NCBI GenBank assembly: GCA_031549185.1
Contig: JAVBQG010000005.1
Coordinates: forward strand, 1 to 64,000
Direction: 5' to 3'
Length of the DNA: 64,000 nt
From: JAVBQG01 sp031549185
GTDB taxonomy: Bacteria > Synergistota > Synergistia > Synergistales > Synergistaceae
The position numbers and the translations under genes are program-made. Below, piece after piece: positions 41,394 to 50,965 of the stretch. The notes under the pieces are model-generated. The model saw only the letters and a list, made by a program, of their open reading frames with translations. It did no database searches and had not been told where the DNA came from. Position 1 is the first letter of the stretch. The number at the start of each line of letters is the position of its first letter.

Positions 41394-42887
41394 TTACCTC
41401 ACCAACCCCAGCGTTTGCAGCTCGTTTTGTGTTCTTTCCCGGTCCACTTCGGCGATAAACTTCCCTATTTTTTCACCTGAAGCAACTCTCAATGCCTGGG
41501 CGGAATCGCTCCAGGTCAACGTGTACTCGAGTTCCGCCTCCCTGACGCTCACCCCTTGCAGAACGCCCCTGGATACGCTCTTGCTGGCTCCGGCAAGCAA
41601 AGAATACTTGCGCCGGAGGTTTCCCGCGCCCTCGAATGGCGCGTCCCGCCACGCCGTACCGGGTTTCGGCACAAAGGGAGCCACCGTAATCGTCAACCCC
41701 ATCTCCGTCTGGCGCCTGATTCTTTCGCAGAGTGCCGCAATTGCCAGAACGTGTTCGTCGCTCTCGCCCGGAAGGCCGATCATAAAATACAGCTTTGCCT
41801 TTGTTACGCCCTCCGACTTTGCCATCTGCAACGCATCAAGGATCCGCTCGTTATCGAAATTTTTCCCACAGCTCCTGCGCAAAGAATCGTCACCGGACTC
41901 CGGTGCGATTGTAATGCTGTGTCGCCCTCCACGCACCATCGTTCTTACGATGTTTCTCGTGAGTCGATCGACCCGCAGGGAGGCGAAAGAAACTCCTTTA
42001 TCCAGCAGGGCCAGTTCTTCAAGCAGGATGTCGAGATCCTGGTAATCGCTCGCCTCCGGAGTAACCAGCCCGACCTGTCCGAACTCCGCACGTGAAGCGA
42101 TTCTTCTGATATCCGCAATCACACGCGTCACATCCCGTTGCCGGAATGGCGAAAAACAGGAGGGCAGGGTACAGTATCTGCAACCCATCCTGCAACCGCG
42201 CTGCAGCTCCACCAGCAACGTGTCGCCGAAAGCGGTCTTCGGCGTCACCCAATTTCCGTGGCCATACGCCTCCGAAATATCTGTCTGCCTGCAAGCGTTC
42301 AACCGCCAGCCTCCGCCCCCCGGTGCAAGGTGAATGGATGGGACCAGAATCGAAGGGTGTTTAGCAAGCAGTCGCAGCGTATCTTCCCGCGAAACACTCC
42401 CTCTGAGCGTTTCCACCAAAAAAGGAAGAAGTGGCAATCCGTCGCCCAGCAGAATAAAATCGCAAAGGCCCGTCAGCATCAGCGGGTTGATATACGTAAC
42501 CGCACCGCCCGCTCCCACCAAAGGCGCACCTTCTTTACGGGCAAGCCGCGAGGGCGCGACGCCCCCCTCTCTCAGCCACTTTGCGAAGACGGGGACGTCA
42601 CCCTCGTACGAAACGCTCGCCAACAAAAGCGGGAAGCGCTCGAACAACGTATCCCGATCCACCGAGCGATACGGAATGGGTGCTTTGAAAAAACGCTCCA
42701 CCGCAACGCCAAGTTCTCGCAAACCGCGAAATATATAATGATAGCCAAGGTTCGCCATTCCCACCGTATAATCGGCGGGGAAAAAAAGGGCGGAGGGCAG
42801 GTCTCCTCCGCCCGGTATCTCAACGGCAGCCAGTTCGTCCTTTCTGTAAGGCGCCCAACTGGCCCAGCGTGTCGTTTCTGCCCGCAA
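41394..42887 (-). CDS. Radical SAM protein of unknown function
   Basis: A 497-residue protein. The N-terminal ~195 residues resemble a cobalamin-binding-like Rossmann region (ALFFPADYTVGMANLGYHYI, PLVGAGGAVTYINPLML, DFILLGDG) without a clear DxHxxG motif. The radical SAM core has GCRMGCRYCTLPSCFSPFRQ (C-x3-C-x2-C, residues about 231-250) and downstream APESGDD and KLYFMIGLPGE, typical of COG1032-type enzymes. The start is TTG at 42887, directly after the ftsZ stop, with GAGGAAG 9 bases upstream. Context between ftsZ and a SPOR protein hints at cell-envelope or division work, but no function is known. Confidence 0.85.
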   Translation of the reverse strand: MRAETTRWASWAPYRKDELAAVEIPGGGDLPSALFFPADYTVGMANLGYHYIFRGLRELGVAVERFFKAPIPYRSVDRDTLFERFPLLLASVSYEGDVPVFAKWLREGGVAPSRLARKEGAPLVGAGGAVTYINPLMLTGLCDFILLGDGLPLLPFLVETLRGSVSREDTLRLLAKHPSILVPSIHLAPGGGGWRLNACRQTDISEAYGHGNWVTPKTAFGDTLLVELQRGCRMGCRYCTLPSCFSPFRQRDVTRVIADIRRIASRAEFGQVGLVTPEASDYQDLDILLEELALLDKGVSFASLRVDRLTRNIVRTMVRGGRHSITIAPESGDDSLRRSCGKNFDNERILDALQMAKSEGVTKAKLYFMIGLPGESDEHVLAIAALCERIRRQTEMGLTITVAPFVPKPGTAWRDAPFEGAGNLRRKYSLLAGASKSVSRGVLQGVSVREAELEYTLTWSDSAQALRVASGEKIGKFIAEVDRERTQNELQTLGLVR

Positions 42888-44120
42888 CTATTTTTTCTTC
42901 CTCAGGAACGCGGGCACGTCGAGTTGATTCGTCGGCACTCCGCTCGTGCGGAAGAGGTCCTCCTGGTCACCTGCGAGCCGGACTTCCGACTCCCCAAGTT
43001 CAGGGCGAGCTTTCGGAGAAGAAATACGGGAAGAGCTTCCCAGAGGCGCGCTCTGTTGGAGCGCGGAAAAAGAGGATGTCGCCACTTTCGCGGCGGTCGT
43101 CGTAAGAGTCGCGGCCGCTTTCTGCGGCTCCGGGCGTTTGGCGATTTCGCTGAAACCCGTGGCTATGACCGTGATTTTCACCGCGTCCTCCAGATCCGGG
43201 TCGAATACATGTCCCCATATCACATGCGCGTCCTCGTCGCAGGCGTCGTTGATAATTTGAGCCGCTTCACTGACTTCATGTATGCTGACGTTCGCACCCG
43301 CGGATATGTTGAACAGAACGCCCTTTGCTCCGATCATGGGCGTCTCCATGAGCGGGCTGTTGATTGCGTTGTGCGCGGCGGTCGATATGCGATTCTCGCC
43401 GTAGCCCTCTCCGATCCCCATGATCGCCGCTCCTGCGTTGCTCATGATGGTTCTGACGTCCGCAAAATCGACGTTTACAAGCCCCGGCCGGAGAATGAGA
43501 TCCGTGACGCCCTGGACCGCCTGGTGTAGAATATTGTCCACAAGTTTGAACGCATCGTTGAGGGAGGTGCGCTTATCCGCAATGCTGAGCAGCCTGTCGT
43601 TGGGAATGACGATCAACGCGTCGACCTGCTCGCCGAGCCGCTCGATACCCTCGGCGGCATAGGCTGCCCTCCTCTTGCCCTCGAACTCGAAAGGACGCGT
43701 CACAACTGCCACGACCAGCGTTCCGGTCTCCTTGGCGATGCTGGCGATCACGGGCGAGGCCCCCGTTCCCGTTCCACCGCCCATGCCTGCCGCGATGAAG
43801 ACCATATCAGCGCCTTCCAGTACAGCACGGATCTCGTCTCTCGATTCGAGTGCGGCTTTCTGTCCCACGGTGGGGTCCGCGCCGGCGCCAAGTCCGCGCG
43901 TCAATTCCTTGCCAAGGACGATCTTGTGCGTGGCTTCTGAAAGATCGAGATGTGCGTGATCCGTATTTGCCGCGATAAAGTCGACCCCGCCGACGCCGCC
44001 TCTGATAATATGGTTGAGGGCGTTGTTTCCGCCTCCCCCGACGCCGACCACTTTTATAATTTCTCGATTGGTATTGCTGGGTTTATTCAATTGAAAAAGT
44101 TCTTTGGAAAACTCCGGCAT
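42888..44120 (-). CDS. ftsZ: Cell division protein FtsZ
   Basis: The tubulin-like GTPase that forms the Z-ring. The 410-residue protein has GVGGGGNNALNHII, the tubulin signature AAGMGGGTGTGASPVIA, the T7/synergy region VDFADVRTIMSNAG, a variable linker (about residues 320-395), and the conserved C-terminal peptide LDVPAFLRKKK that binds FtsA and other partners. It lies 47 bases downstream of ftsA. Confidence 0.99.
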   Translation of the reverse strand: MPEFSKELFQLNKPSNTNREIIKVVGVGGGGNNALNHIIRGGVGGVDFIAANTDHAHLDLSEATHKIVLGKELTRGLGAGADPTVGQKAALESRDEIRAVLEGADMVFIAAGMGGGTGTGASPVIASIAKETGTLVVAVVTRPFEFEGKRRAAYAAEGIERLGEQVDALIVIPNDRLLSIADKRTSLNDAFKLVDNILHQAVQGVTDLILRPGLVNVDFADVRTIMSNAGAAIMGIGEGYGENRISTAAHNAINSPLMETPMIGAKGVLFNISAGANVSIHEVSEAAQIINDACDEDAHVIWGHVFDPDLEDAVKITVIATGFSEIAKRPEPQKAAATLTTTAAKVATSSFSALQQSAPLGSSSRISSPKARPELGESEVRLAGDQEDLFRTSGVPTNQLDVPAFLRKKK

Positions 44121-44167
44121 AATCTCTCCTCCTAACCCATCGCGAGAGAGTTCGACAATCCGCGAAC

Positions 44168-45535
44168 TTAGAAAAGCTCTTTAATGACACCCTTGATCGT
44201 CTCTATAATCGAACTCCTCGGCATACCAGACTCGCCTCGGTTTGCCGGTCCCTGATAGTCGCGCTCCTGTTTACCGGCCGGCATATTCGGATTCGGATAA
44301 CGGCCGGGTTGGTTTTTAATGATCTGCATGGAGGGCTCCAGGTATCGGAACGGATCGCGCTCTTGCTCCAGGGCATAGCGAATGATGCCAGCGGCACATG
44401 AGTATTCCTCGCCGTTTCTCCCGGGCGGCATTCGATTGGCATCCAGCGGCTGGGACACCCGAACCGGCATATCCATGACCCTCGACAGATACTGATCGAT
44501 CCCCGCGCTCTTCGCGCCGCCGCCGGTCAATACGAGGCCGGCGGGCAACATCGTCACGCCCGCGTTGGCAATCTCGTTCCTCACCAGCACGGAGAAAAGC
44601 TCTTCGACTCTGCACTGGACAATCTCGGTCAGTTCGCTCAAGGCGTACGAGTAATTTCTCCCCATGTGGTCGAACTCCAGGCGTTCGTTCTGCATCTGCG
44701 ACGCGGAGTCGAACAGATTGACTTCCTTTTTGATCTCCTCCGCTTTATTAATCGGTATTTTCAGGACGGCTGCCACATCGTTCGTAATGTGGTCCCCCCC
44801 GACAGGAATGACGGCAAGATGCTTGGGCCGGCCGTCGACAAACACGGCCACACCGCAGGTTCCCCCCCCGATATCGACCGACACGGCACCGGCCACGCTC
44901 TCCTCGGGGGTTACAGCGCCAAGCGCCGATGCGAGGGGTTTGATCACAAAACCCGTTACATCAAGACCGGCCTTCTCGACGCAGTTGAGGACGTTCTGGA
45001 CGGTAGCGGTGGGCACGATGACGGACTCCAGATCGATGTCCAGACGCATTCCCGTCATGCCGAGAGGATCGTCGATGCCACTGTTGCCGTCCAGAGAATA
45101 CTCCACCGGAATCGTATGGAGAATCGTCTGGTTGGTCGGCACGGAAACATCGGCCTGCGCCGCCTCGATTACACGGCTGATGTCGAGCTGCATGACGGTG
45201 CGGGGGGAACGTCCGAGAGAGATCATCCCCCTCGAGCGCACGCTCGTCACATCCGCTCCGCTGAAAGAAACGGTCGCCTCCGAGAGTTCAAGTCCGACCA
45301 TGTTCTCGGCGTCGCTGATCGCCTGCCTTACCGCCCTCACTGCCTGGTCGAGATGAACGATCAATCCTTTGCGAATTCCGTGCGAAGGAGCCTGCCCCAT
45401 GCCGATGATCTGCGCTTCTCCGCTCGGACCATCGCGTTCGGCTACAACGACCGTGATCTTGCTCGTTCCAAGATCCAACCCCACCAGAACTTCTGGATCC
45501 CTGTAGCCGGATGTAGTTGAAGTTTTCTTAAACAA
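44168..45535 (-). CDS. ftsA: Cell division protein FtsA
   Basis: An actin-like protein tethering FtsZ to the membrane. The 455-residue protein has the phosphate-1 loop VGLDLGTSKITVVVAE, the SHS2 (1C) domain, the phosphate-2 loop VDIGGGTCGVAVFVDG and the adenosine motif GLVLTGGGAKSAG. A Pro/Asn-rich linker leads to the C-terminal amphipathic membrane-targeting helix SSIIETIKGVIKELF. Just upstream of ftsZ. Confidence 0.98.
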   Translation of the reverse strand: MFKKTSTTSGYRDPEVLVGLDLGTSKITVVVAERDGPSGEAQIIGMGQAPSHGIRKGLIVHLDQAVRAVRQAISDAENMVGLELSEATVSFSGADVTSVRSRGMISLGRSPRTVMQLDISRVIEAAQADVSVPTNQTILHTIPVEYSLDGNSGIDDPLGMTGMRLDIDLESVIVPTATVQNVLNCVEKAGLDVTGFVIKPLASALGAVTPEESVAGAVSVDIGGGTCGVAVFVDGRPKHLAVIPVGGDHITNDVAAVLKIPINKAEEIKKEVNLFDSASQMQNERLEFDHMGRNYSYALSELTEIVQCRVEELFSVLVRNEIANAGVTMLPAGLVLTGGGAKSAGIDQYLSRVMDMPVRVSQPLDANRMPPGRNGEEYSCAAGIIRYALEQERDPFRYLEPSMQIIKNQPGRYPNPNMPAGKQERDYQGPANRGESGMPRSSIIETIKGVIKELF

Positions 45536-45588
45536 TGCGGGGTCCTCCTATCTATCAAAAATTATGATACCGACAAATTTGCCCAACA

Positions 45589-46395
45589 TTACTGACCACC
45601 CGGCAGCCGGGTTTTCACGGTGAATTTCTTATCTATAAATGTCGCATTGATTTCTATCACATCATGCTTCCCGTCCGCAAGAGGGTAAATACCCTCCTGC
45701 CTGAAAGCCTGGGCCAACTGGAGCCAATCGCCGGTATCCTCTTTCAACGTTATTTCTCCCACAATGCGTTCGCCGGAACCGAGCATCACGTTTACGACGG
45801 GGCGCCCGTCGATTTTTTTCGCAACAATTTTATGTATATCACCCATCCAACCGGTTTTCTCGAGCGTATCCATCCACCCGGTTATCTTGCGAAGCGGAAG
45901 GCTCGAAGGAGATATATCCCCGCGCTGTCCCTCGGTGTTGATCGGTATCGGCATTCCGCGATCCCATTCGAGAATCGGTTTGCTCGGAAGCGGCAGTCTC
46001 ATCTTCGCGTTTGCCGGCAGGTTGGCGAGCCACATGCGTCCGTTCGTCGACACAAGCCACATCCTGGAGTTCCAGTGAACGAGGGCAAACACCCTCAGTG
46101 GGGAAACTTCCAATCTGTACCGTCCCCAACCAGCAACCCGCAGACGCGCCTCAACCGGGTAAAAACTCTCTATCTTCCCCTTCAGCCCGCCACCGTCCCA
46201 CATCAGCGCAAGCCAGAAATTCTCCGTTTTAGCAGGAACGGCCTGCCAGACAAGTGCGTCTGGCAGCACACCCTTCGGCTCTAACTCCAGGCTTCGCAGC
46301 CGGAAAAAGCTGTATCGGGACTCGATACAGTATAGAATTCCGATCAGCAGGCTGAACAGGAGCAATCGTCTTTTCCAGTTCTTTCCCTTTCCCAC
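45589..46395 (-). CDS. ftsQ: FtsQ/DivIB-type cell division protein
   Basis: A 268-residue bitopic protein: a basic tail MGKGKNWKRR, one transmembrane helix (residues about 10-23), then a periplasmic part. The family is very divergent; a POTRA-like region (LRSLELEPKGVLPDALVWQA) and a beta domain (WLVSTNGRMWLANLP, VNVMLGSGERIVGE) fit FtsQ. Assignment rests on position between murB and ftsA, topology and length, more than on sequence motifs. FtsQ would bridge FtsL and other divisome proteins. Confidence 0.7.
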   Translation of the reverse strand: MGKGKNWKRRLLLFSLLIGILYCIESRYSFFRLRSLELEPKGVLPDALVWQAVPAKTENFWLALMWDGGGLKGKIESFYPVEARLRVAGWGRYRLEVSPLRVFALVHWNSRMWLVSTNGRMWLANLPANAKMRLPLPSKPILEWDRGMPIPINTEGQRGDISPSSLPLRKITGWMDTLEKTGWMGDIHKIVAKKIDGRPVVNVMLGSGERIVGEITLKEDTGDWLQLAQAFRQEGIYPLADGKHDVIEINATFIDKKFTVKTRLPGGQ

Positions 46396-46401
46396 CGGCT
46401 T

Positions 46402-47325
46402 CTACCTCAAACGTTGCGTCGGTATCCCTATGAGCTTTATCTCGAATTCAAGCGTAACGCCGAAATACTCGAATACGCTCTTCCGGCACAGGAGCGCCAG
46501 GGACAATATATCCTCGGCCGAAGCGCCAGCGTGATTCTCGATAAAATTCGCATGCACTGGAGAAACGCGCGCGCCACCGAGGAAAAAAGATTTGCACCCG
46601 CTCGCGTCAAGCAGCCGTCCAGCACTGTCGCCCGGCGGATTTTTAAACACGCAGCCGGCCGATCTCACCCCTCTGGGTTGTGCCTTGCGTCCCAGAACCG
46701 ACGCTCTGGACGCCTCAAAGACCGACTCCCTGGACGAAACGGTGAGCTTCAACCTTGCGCCCGAGAGAATCCTCCTCCGTTCTTCGGCAAGGCCGCACCT
46801 CCGGTAGTCCCATGTAATCTCGGAGGCATCCCATTTCCTCGCGACTCCATCAAACTCCACCGTTTCCACCTCGGAGACGATATCGCGTATTTCTCCTTCG
46901 TGAGTCCCCGCGTTCCCCATAATCGCTCCGCCAACCGTGCCGGGAATGCCTGCCGCAAACTCAAGTCCACTCCAGCCCGATCTCAGTGCGAGCGAGAAAA
47001 GAGAGCGCAAAGACACACCTGTGCCGCATTCGACCCAAACATTATCTCCGCAAATCGAGACATCCATGCGAGAAAGCCCGCTTGTGCGAAACAACGCCAG
47101 CGGCAACTCCCCTTCCGCGACAAGGACGTTGGATCCCCCGCCCAGTACTTCGAAAGGAATTTCCTCCGTCTTCAACCATTCAAACGAATCAGCGATCTCT
47201 CGTTCGTTACGCGGTGTTATCAGGCAACCCGGCGTTCCCCCAACTCCCCATGTCGTGAGCGCGGCCACCTGCCGGCCGTAGGCGACAAAGTCGGAAAGTT
47301 GACTAGGCGCCGACAACAAAGGCAT
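46402..47325 (-). CDS. murB: UDP-N-acetylenolpyruvoylglucosamine reductase
   Basis: The FAD enzyme forming UDP-MurNAc. The 307-residue protein is type II-like: the FAD-binding TTWGVGGTPGCLITPRNE, VLGGGSNVLVAEGELP, and AAGIPGTVGGAIMGNAGTHEG. The region holding the catalytic proton donor reads SAGCVFKNPPG, with Cys where most MurBs have Ser, and the YR-x-S motif reads YRRC. The ATG at 47325 overlaps the murC end by 23 bases with no clear ribosome-binding site; a GTG 19 codons later is an alternative start. Confidence 0.93.
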   Translation of the reverse strand: MPLLSAPSQLSDFVAYGRQVAALTTWGVGGTPGCLITPRNEREIADSFEWLKTEEIPFEVLGGGSNVLVAEGELPLALFRTSGLSRMDVSICGDNVWVECGTGVSLRSLFSLALRSGWSGLEFAAGIPGTVGGAIMGNAGTHEGEIRDIVSEVETVEFDGVARKWDASEITWDYRRCGLAEERRRILSGARLKLTVSSRESVFEASRASVLGRKAQPRGVRSAGCVFKNPPGDSAGRLLDASGCKSFFLGGARVSPVHANFIENHAGASAEDILSLALLCRKSVFEYFGVTLEFEIKLIGIPTQRLR

Positions 47326-48748
47326 TGCTGAGCGAGACCCTTCTCTCCAGTTCTCTCAATATCTGGCGGCCCACCTGTTCCACATTCCCCGCGCCGATTG
47401 TCAGGATAAAATCGCCCGTCTTGACGTTTTCGCACACCGAAATCGTCGCTTCCTGAAAGTCGCCGCATACGACAACATCCTCTCTGCCATCGCGAGAGAG
47501 CTCGTCGGCAATCAGAAAAGACGACACGCCCGTAAGGGGGGGTTCATCCGCCGAGTAGATCGGCAGGAGGTAAACCTTTCGCGCCACGGAAAGCGCTTCC
47601 GCAAAATCCTTGAATAAAGCCTCCGTCCTAGTATAACGGTGGGGTTGAAAAACGACGTGCAGATTTCGTCCGGGGAACATTTTATCGACCGCGCCGAGCG
47701 TCGCGCCGATCTCGCGTGGATGGTGCCCGTAGTCGTCGTATATAATGACGTCTCCCGCTTCGCCGACGAACTGCAGTCTGCGCTTCGCGCCCGTAAACGT
47801 CGCCAAAGCCTCCGCTGCGATCTGGAAGGGAATGTCCATCTCATGCGCCGCGGCGAGCGAAGCAAGGGAGTTCAGGACATTGTGCTCCCCCGATACCTTC
47901 AGAGAAATTTCCCCAACCGCCTCGCCATCTTTATTTACGACGAAGCTGACGCCACCGCCGACCGCGTGTTTCACCTCGGTCGCACCCCAGCTCCATCCGC
48001 AACCCCAGCCGTACGAGATGACGCCGTTTCCTTTTTTACAGTTCAGCAGCCTATGTGCTCCCGGATCCTCGCCGCAGAGAATCAACGGCGCCCCCTCTTT
48101 TCTCCCGTCCGCAAAACGTTCGAACGCTTCGAACACGCTCTCATGCGTTGGGTAGTGGTCGATGTGATCCCAGTCGATGTTCGTGATGACGGCAATATCC
48201 GGAGAGAAAAATTCAAAGGAACCATCGCTTTCGTCCAGCTCCGCCACCATATAATCGCCGGCACCCAGCTTCGCGTTGCATCCTATATCGCACAGCTCTC
48301 CGCCGATCGCGACAGTCGGGTTGATACCGGCCCGTTCCGCAATCAGGGATATCATTGACGAGGTCGTCGTCTTTCCATGTGTTCCCGCAACGCCAACGCC
48401 TCTGCGGGCATTGAAGAGCAGGCTTAAAATTTCAGCCCGTCTGGCGACAGTGATGCCTCGCCTCCGAGCTTCGATCAATTCGGAATGATCCTGCGCAATC
48501 GCGCTTGTATGAATGATAAGGTCCGGGGCAAAGTGATCCAGATGTTTCTTGTGGTGCCCCATCATAACGCTGGCGCCGCTCTCCCTCACGCGCTGCAGGT
48601 AGAAAGTATCCACCATGTCACAGCCGCTTACTTCGAAGTCCATCGCCCGAAGCAGGAGAGCCAAACCGCTCATCCCCGCGCCTCCCACGCCCATGAGGTG
48701 TACATGTTTTACATTCTTTATGTCAATGGAGGCCGAATCTGCCTTCAA
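47303..48748 (-). CDS. murC: UDP-N-acetylmuramate-L-alanine ligase
   Basis: Adds L-alanine to UDP-MurNAc. The 481-residue Mur ligase has the N-terminal UDP-binding HLMGVGGAGMSGLALLL, the ATP loop GVAGTHGKTTTSSM, AELDESDGSFEFFSPDIAVI and the C-terminal domain with DDYGHHPREIGATL. The start is taken as TTG at 48748: AAGGAGAG is 7 bases upstream and the TTGA overlaps the murG stop. The frame is open another 14 codons, but those are within murG. Confidence 0.97.
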   Translation of the reverse strand: MKADSASIDIKNVKHVHLMGVGGAGMSGLALLLRAMDFEVSGCDMVDTFYLQRVRESGASVMMGHHKKHLDHFAPDLIIHTSAIAQDHSELIEARRRGITVARRAEILSLLFNARRGVGVAGTHGKTTTSSMISLIAERAGINPTVAIGGELCDIGCNAKLGAGDYMVAELDESDGSFEFFSPDIAVITNIDWDHIDHYPTHESVFEAFERFADGRKEGAPLILCGEDPGAHRLLNCKKGNGVISYGWGCGWSWGATEVKHAVGGGVSFVVNKDGEAVGEISLKVSGEHNVLNSLASLAAAHEMDIPFQIAAEALATFTGAKRRLQFVGEAGDVIIYDDYGHHPREIGATLGAVDKMFPGRNLHVVFQPHRYTRTEALFKDFAEALSVARKVYLLPIYSADEPPLTGVSSFLIADELSRDGREDVVVCGDFQEATISVCENVKTGDFILTIGAGNVEQVGRQILRELERRVSLSNAFVVGA

Positions 48749-49836
48749 CGAGCATCTCTCCTTTCGTATGCCTGAAGGGCCGCATCCCACACTTTTTCAC
48801 AAATATTTCCAGCAGCATTATACATCCTTTTATCTTCGGCGCTTGCATTAGCAGGGTGAGTCTGGTGGAGAATTTTTATTTTTTTTGCAAAATCGTCAAT
48901 GCTTTCTTCTCTTTCATTCCAGATGAAAGCTCCCTCTTCACTCGAAAACGCAAGGGCGTTTTTTGCCTGATGGTCGTCCGACGCTCCGCGCCATGGCACG
49001 ACAATTGCCGGTATATCCGCTACCAGCGCCTCCGTCAGTGTAGACGCGCCTCCTCGAACGACGAGGATGTCCGCAATCGTATAAAAAGATCCTATATCCC
49101 ACTTTTTCGGTAAAAGGGTCAGGCGCTCCGTGATATCTACCGGTGCCTCCACCTCGGGAGCCACAATCAGGAAACGCCACGCCGCGAAATCCGATCGTTT
49201 CGCGAGTTCTTCGATTTTTCCCTGCAACGCCCTGCTGCCCAACGACCCCGTCATGACTACGACGACCGGCCCTTCCGGTTTTTCTCCCGTAAGGCCGAGA
49301 GAAGACCACGCCTCCTTTATGTTTTTCCTTTCGAATGCCCTGACAGGAACTCCGACGTGCGTAAAGCTCCCCTTTTTGAAGGGGGTACACCGATCCCATC
49401 CCGTCATGACAGGTACTTTCAATTTATGCGCCAGACGCGTAACACGCCCCGCGTGCGCGTTCTGCTCGTGCGCGACAAGCGGAATTTTCCTCGCGAGGCC
49501 GGCAAACAGCACCGGAACCGAGACATAGCCGCCAAAGAGGATACATAAATCGGGCGATATCTCCCCGACGAGCCTGCGCGCCTTCGAAAACCCTCTGACA
49601 ATATCGTGCCAACGTTTCCACTTCGTCCCCCGGGGCGCGCCGATCGGCGAACCATCGAGCGGTATCGTATGCGGCAGAATCCCGGCAGCTTCATAAATAT
49701 CCCGCTCGAGTTCGCGTGTCCCCGAGATGTATTCGATTCGAATTTCCGGTCGACGCATCGTAAGCCACGCCCCAAAGGAGACCGCCGGCCAGATATGCCC
49801 CCCCGTTCCACCCGCAACGAGCAACACGCTTTTCAC
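48745..49836 (-). CDS. murG: UDP-N-acetylglucosamine-undecaprenyl-PP-MurNAc-pentapeptide transferase
   Basis: Converts lipid I to lipid II at the cytoplasmic membrane face. The 363-residue GT-B protein has VLLVAGGTGGHIWPAVSFG at the N-terminus, HEQNAHAGRVTRLA (normally HEQN..pG..N), the acceptor/donor loops GSLGSRALQGKIEEL, and RGGASTLTEALVADIPAIVVP. The GTG at 49836, in a GTGA overlap with ftsW and 7 bases after GAGG, is chosen because it places the family N-terminus correctly. Confidence 0.96.
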   Translation of the reverse strand: MKSVLLVAGGTGGHIWPAVSFGAWLTMRRPEIRIEYISGTRELERDIYEAAGILPHTIPLDGSPIGAPRGTKWKRWHDIVRGFSKARRLVGEISPDLCILFGGYVSVPVLFAGLARKIPLVAHEQNAHAGRVTRLAHKLKVPVMTGWDRCTPFKKGSFTHVGVPVRAFERKNIKEAWSSLGLTGEKPEGPVVVVMTGSLGSRALQGKIEELAKRSDFAAWRFLIVAPEVEAPVDITERLTLLPKKWDIGSFYTIADILVVRGGASTLTEALVADIPAIVVPWRGASDDHQAKNALAFSSEEGAFIWNEREESIDDFAKKIKILHQTHPANASAEDKRMYNAAGNICEKVWDAALQAYERRDAR

Positions 49837-50963
49837 TCTGCTGCCTCTATAAAGGATTCCTTGTGCAATCGCAGAAGGACTCCGATGCGCATCCACATCA
49901 TGACCAGCGCGCTGCCGCCGTAACTGATAAACGGCAACGGCATACCCGTAAGGGGCATCAGATTCGTCACTCCTGCAATGTTGATGAAAAAGGGCAGAAT
50001 GATGGTGAGTGTCAACCCCCAGACCAACGACGTCTCGTAACCCTCCGGCGCATAATTGTAAAGAACCCTCGTCCTCACCGCCCACATGAAACAGAGCAGA
50101 AGAACGCCCAGCGTCCCCCACAACCCAAGTTCCTCCCCCAGAGCCGCATAGATGAAATCCGTGTACGCGGCAGGAAGATATTGCAGTTTCTGAAAACCGT
50201 GTCCAAGCCCCGCTCCCCACGTGCCTCCATTCGCAAAGGCGATCAGGCCCTGAATTGTCTGAAAACCCTTGTCCAGCGGATCAAGCCAGGGATTTACGAA
50301 CGCGCTGATCCGCCGCATGCGATACGGCTCGAAGAGTATAAACAGCGCGAGCGCGCAAGCGCCGACCGCACCGAAAGCCAGCGGCAGTTTCCAGCCGAAG
50401 CGCTCGACATACATACCCATACAGATCAAAAGTACCAGAATCGTCGACCCCAGGTCCGGCTGACACATCAACGCGGTCACGGAGGCGAGAAGGACGAAGA
50501 TAATTTTTCTGAAGCAAAGCGGGGCGTTCAACTCGTTCCGAATGCACATTTTTGCGACGACCAGAACCACGGCAAACGTCATGATCTCGGCGGGCTGCAC
50601 GGATATGCCCCCCACACGAATCCAGCGACTGGCTCCACCGGCACTGCTCCCGATCCCCGGCACCAAGGTAAGCAGGACCAAAAAAAGGGAAAACAGCCAT
50701 AGCCCACCCCCAATGCGAAACCAGAAGCGCAGGGGGAAAGAGTACGTAAAGATCATCGCCAGGATCCCCAACCCAAGCCACCGGAGCTGCCTGATGCCCA
50801 TCGTGAAGGGTGTCCCCGAAATTTCGAACGACACAGGACTTGTGGTCGAGGTTACCATGAGGATTCCGATTCCACTCATCACCAGGGGAATCAGCCAGAT
50901 CAGCGGATCCATCCGCGGCATCTTTTGCTCGATCGGCTGGGCTGCTTCCGCGTGCGAAAACAT
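49833..50963 (-). CDS. ftsW: FtsW-type SEDS peptidoglycan polymerase
   Basis: A polytopic SEDS glycosyltransferase working with FtsI in septal synthesis. The 376-residue protein has about ten hydrophobic helices and the family signatures QPDLGSTILVLLICMGMY and GGTWGAGLGHGFQKLQYLPA with the downstream TDFIYAALGEELG; the C-terminal block is MPLTGMPLPFISYGGSALVM. RodA is the alternative, but the dcw position between murD and murG favours FtsW. Confidence 0.95.
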   Translation of the reverse strand: MFSHAEAAQPIEQKMPRMDPLIWLIPLVMSGIGILMVTSTTSPVSFEISGTPFTMGIRQLRWLGLGILAMIFTYSFPLRFWFRIGGGLWLFSLFLVLLTLVPGIGSSAGGASRWIRVGGISVQPAEIMTFAVVLVVAKMCIRNELNAPLCFRKIIFVLLASVTALMCQPDLGSTILVLLICMGMYVERFGWKLPLAFGAVGACALALFILFEPYRMRRISAFVNPWLDPLDKGFQTIQGLIAFANGGTWGAGLGHGFQKLQYLPAAYTDFIYAALGEELGLWGTLGVLLLCFMWAVRTRVLYNYAPEGYETSLVWGLTLTIILPFFINIAGVTNLMPLTGMPLPFISYGGSALVMMWMRIGVLLRLHKESFIEAAE

Positions 50964-50965
50964 CG

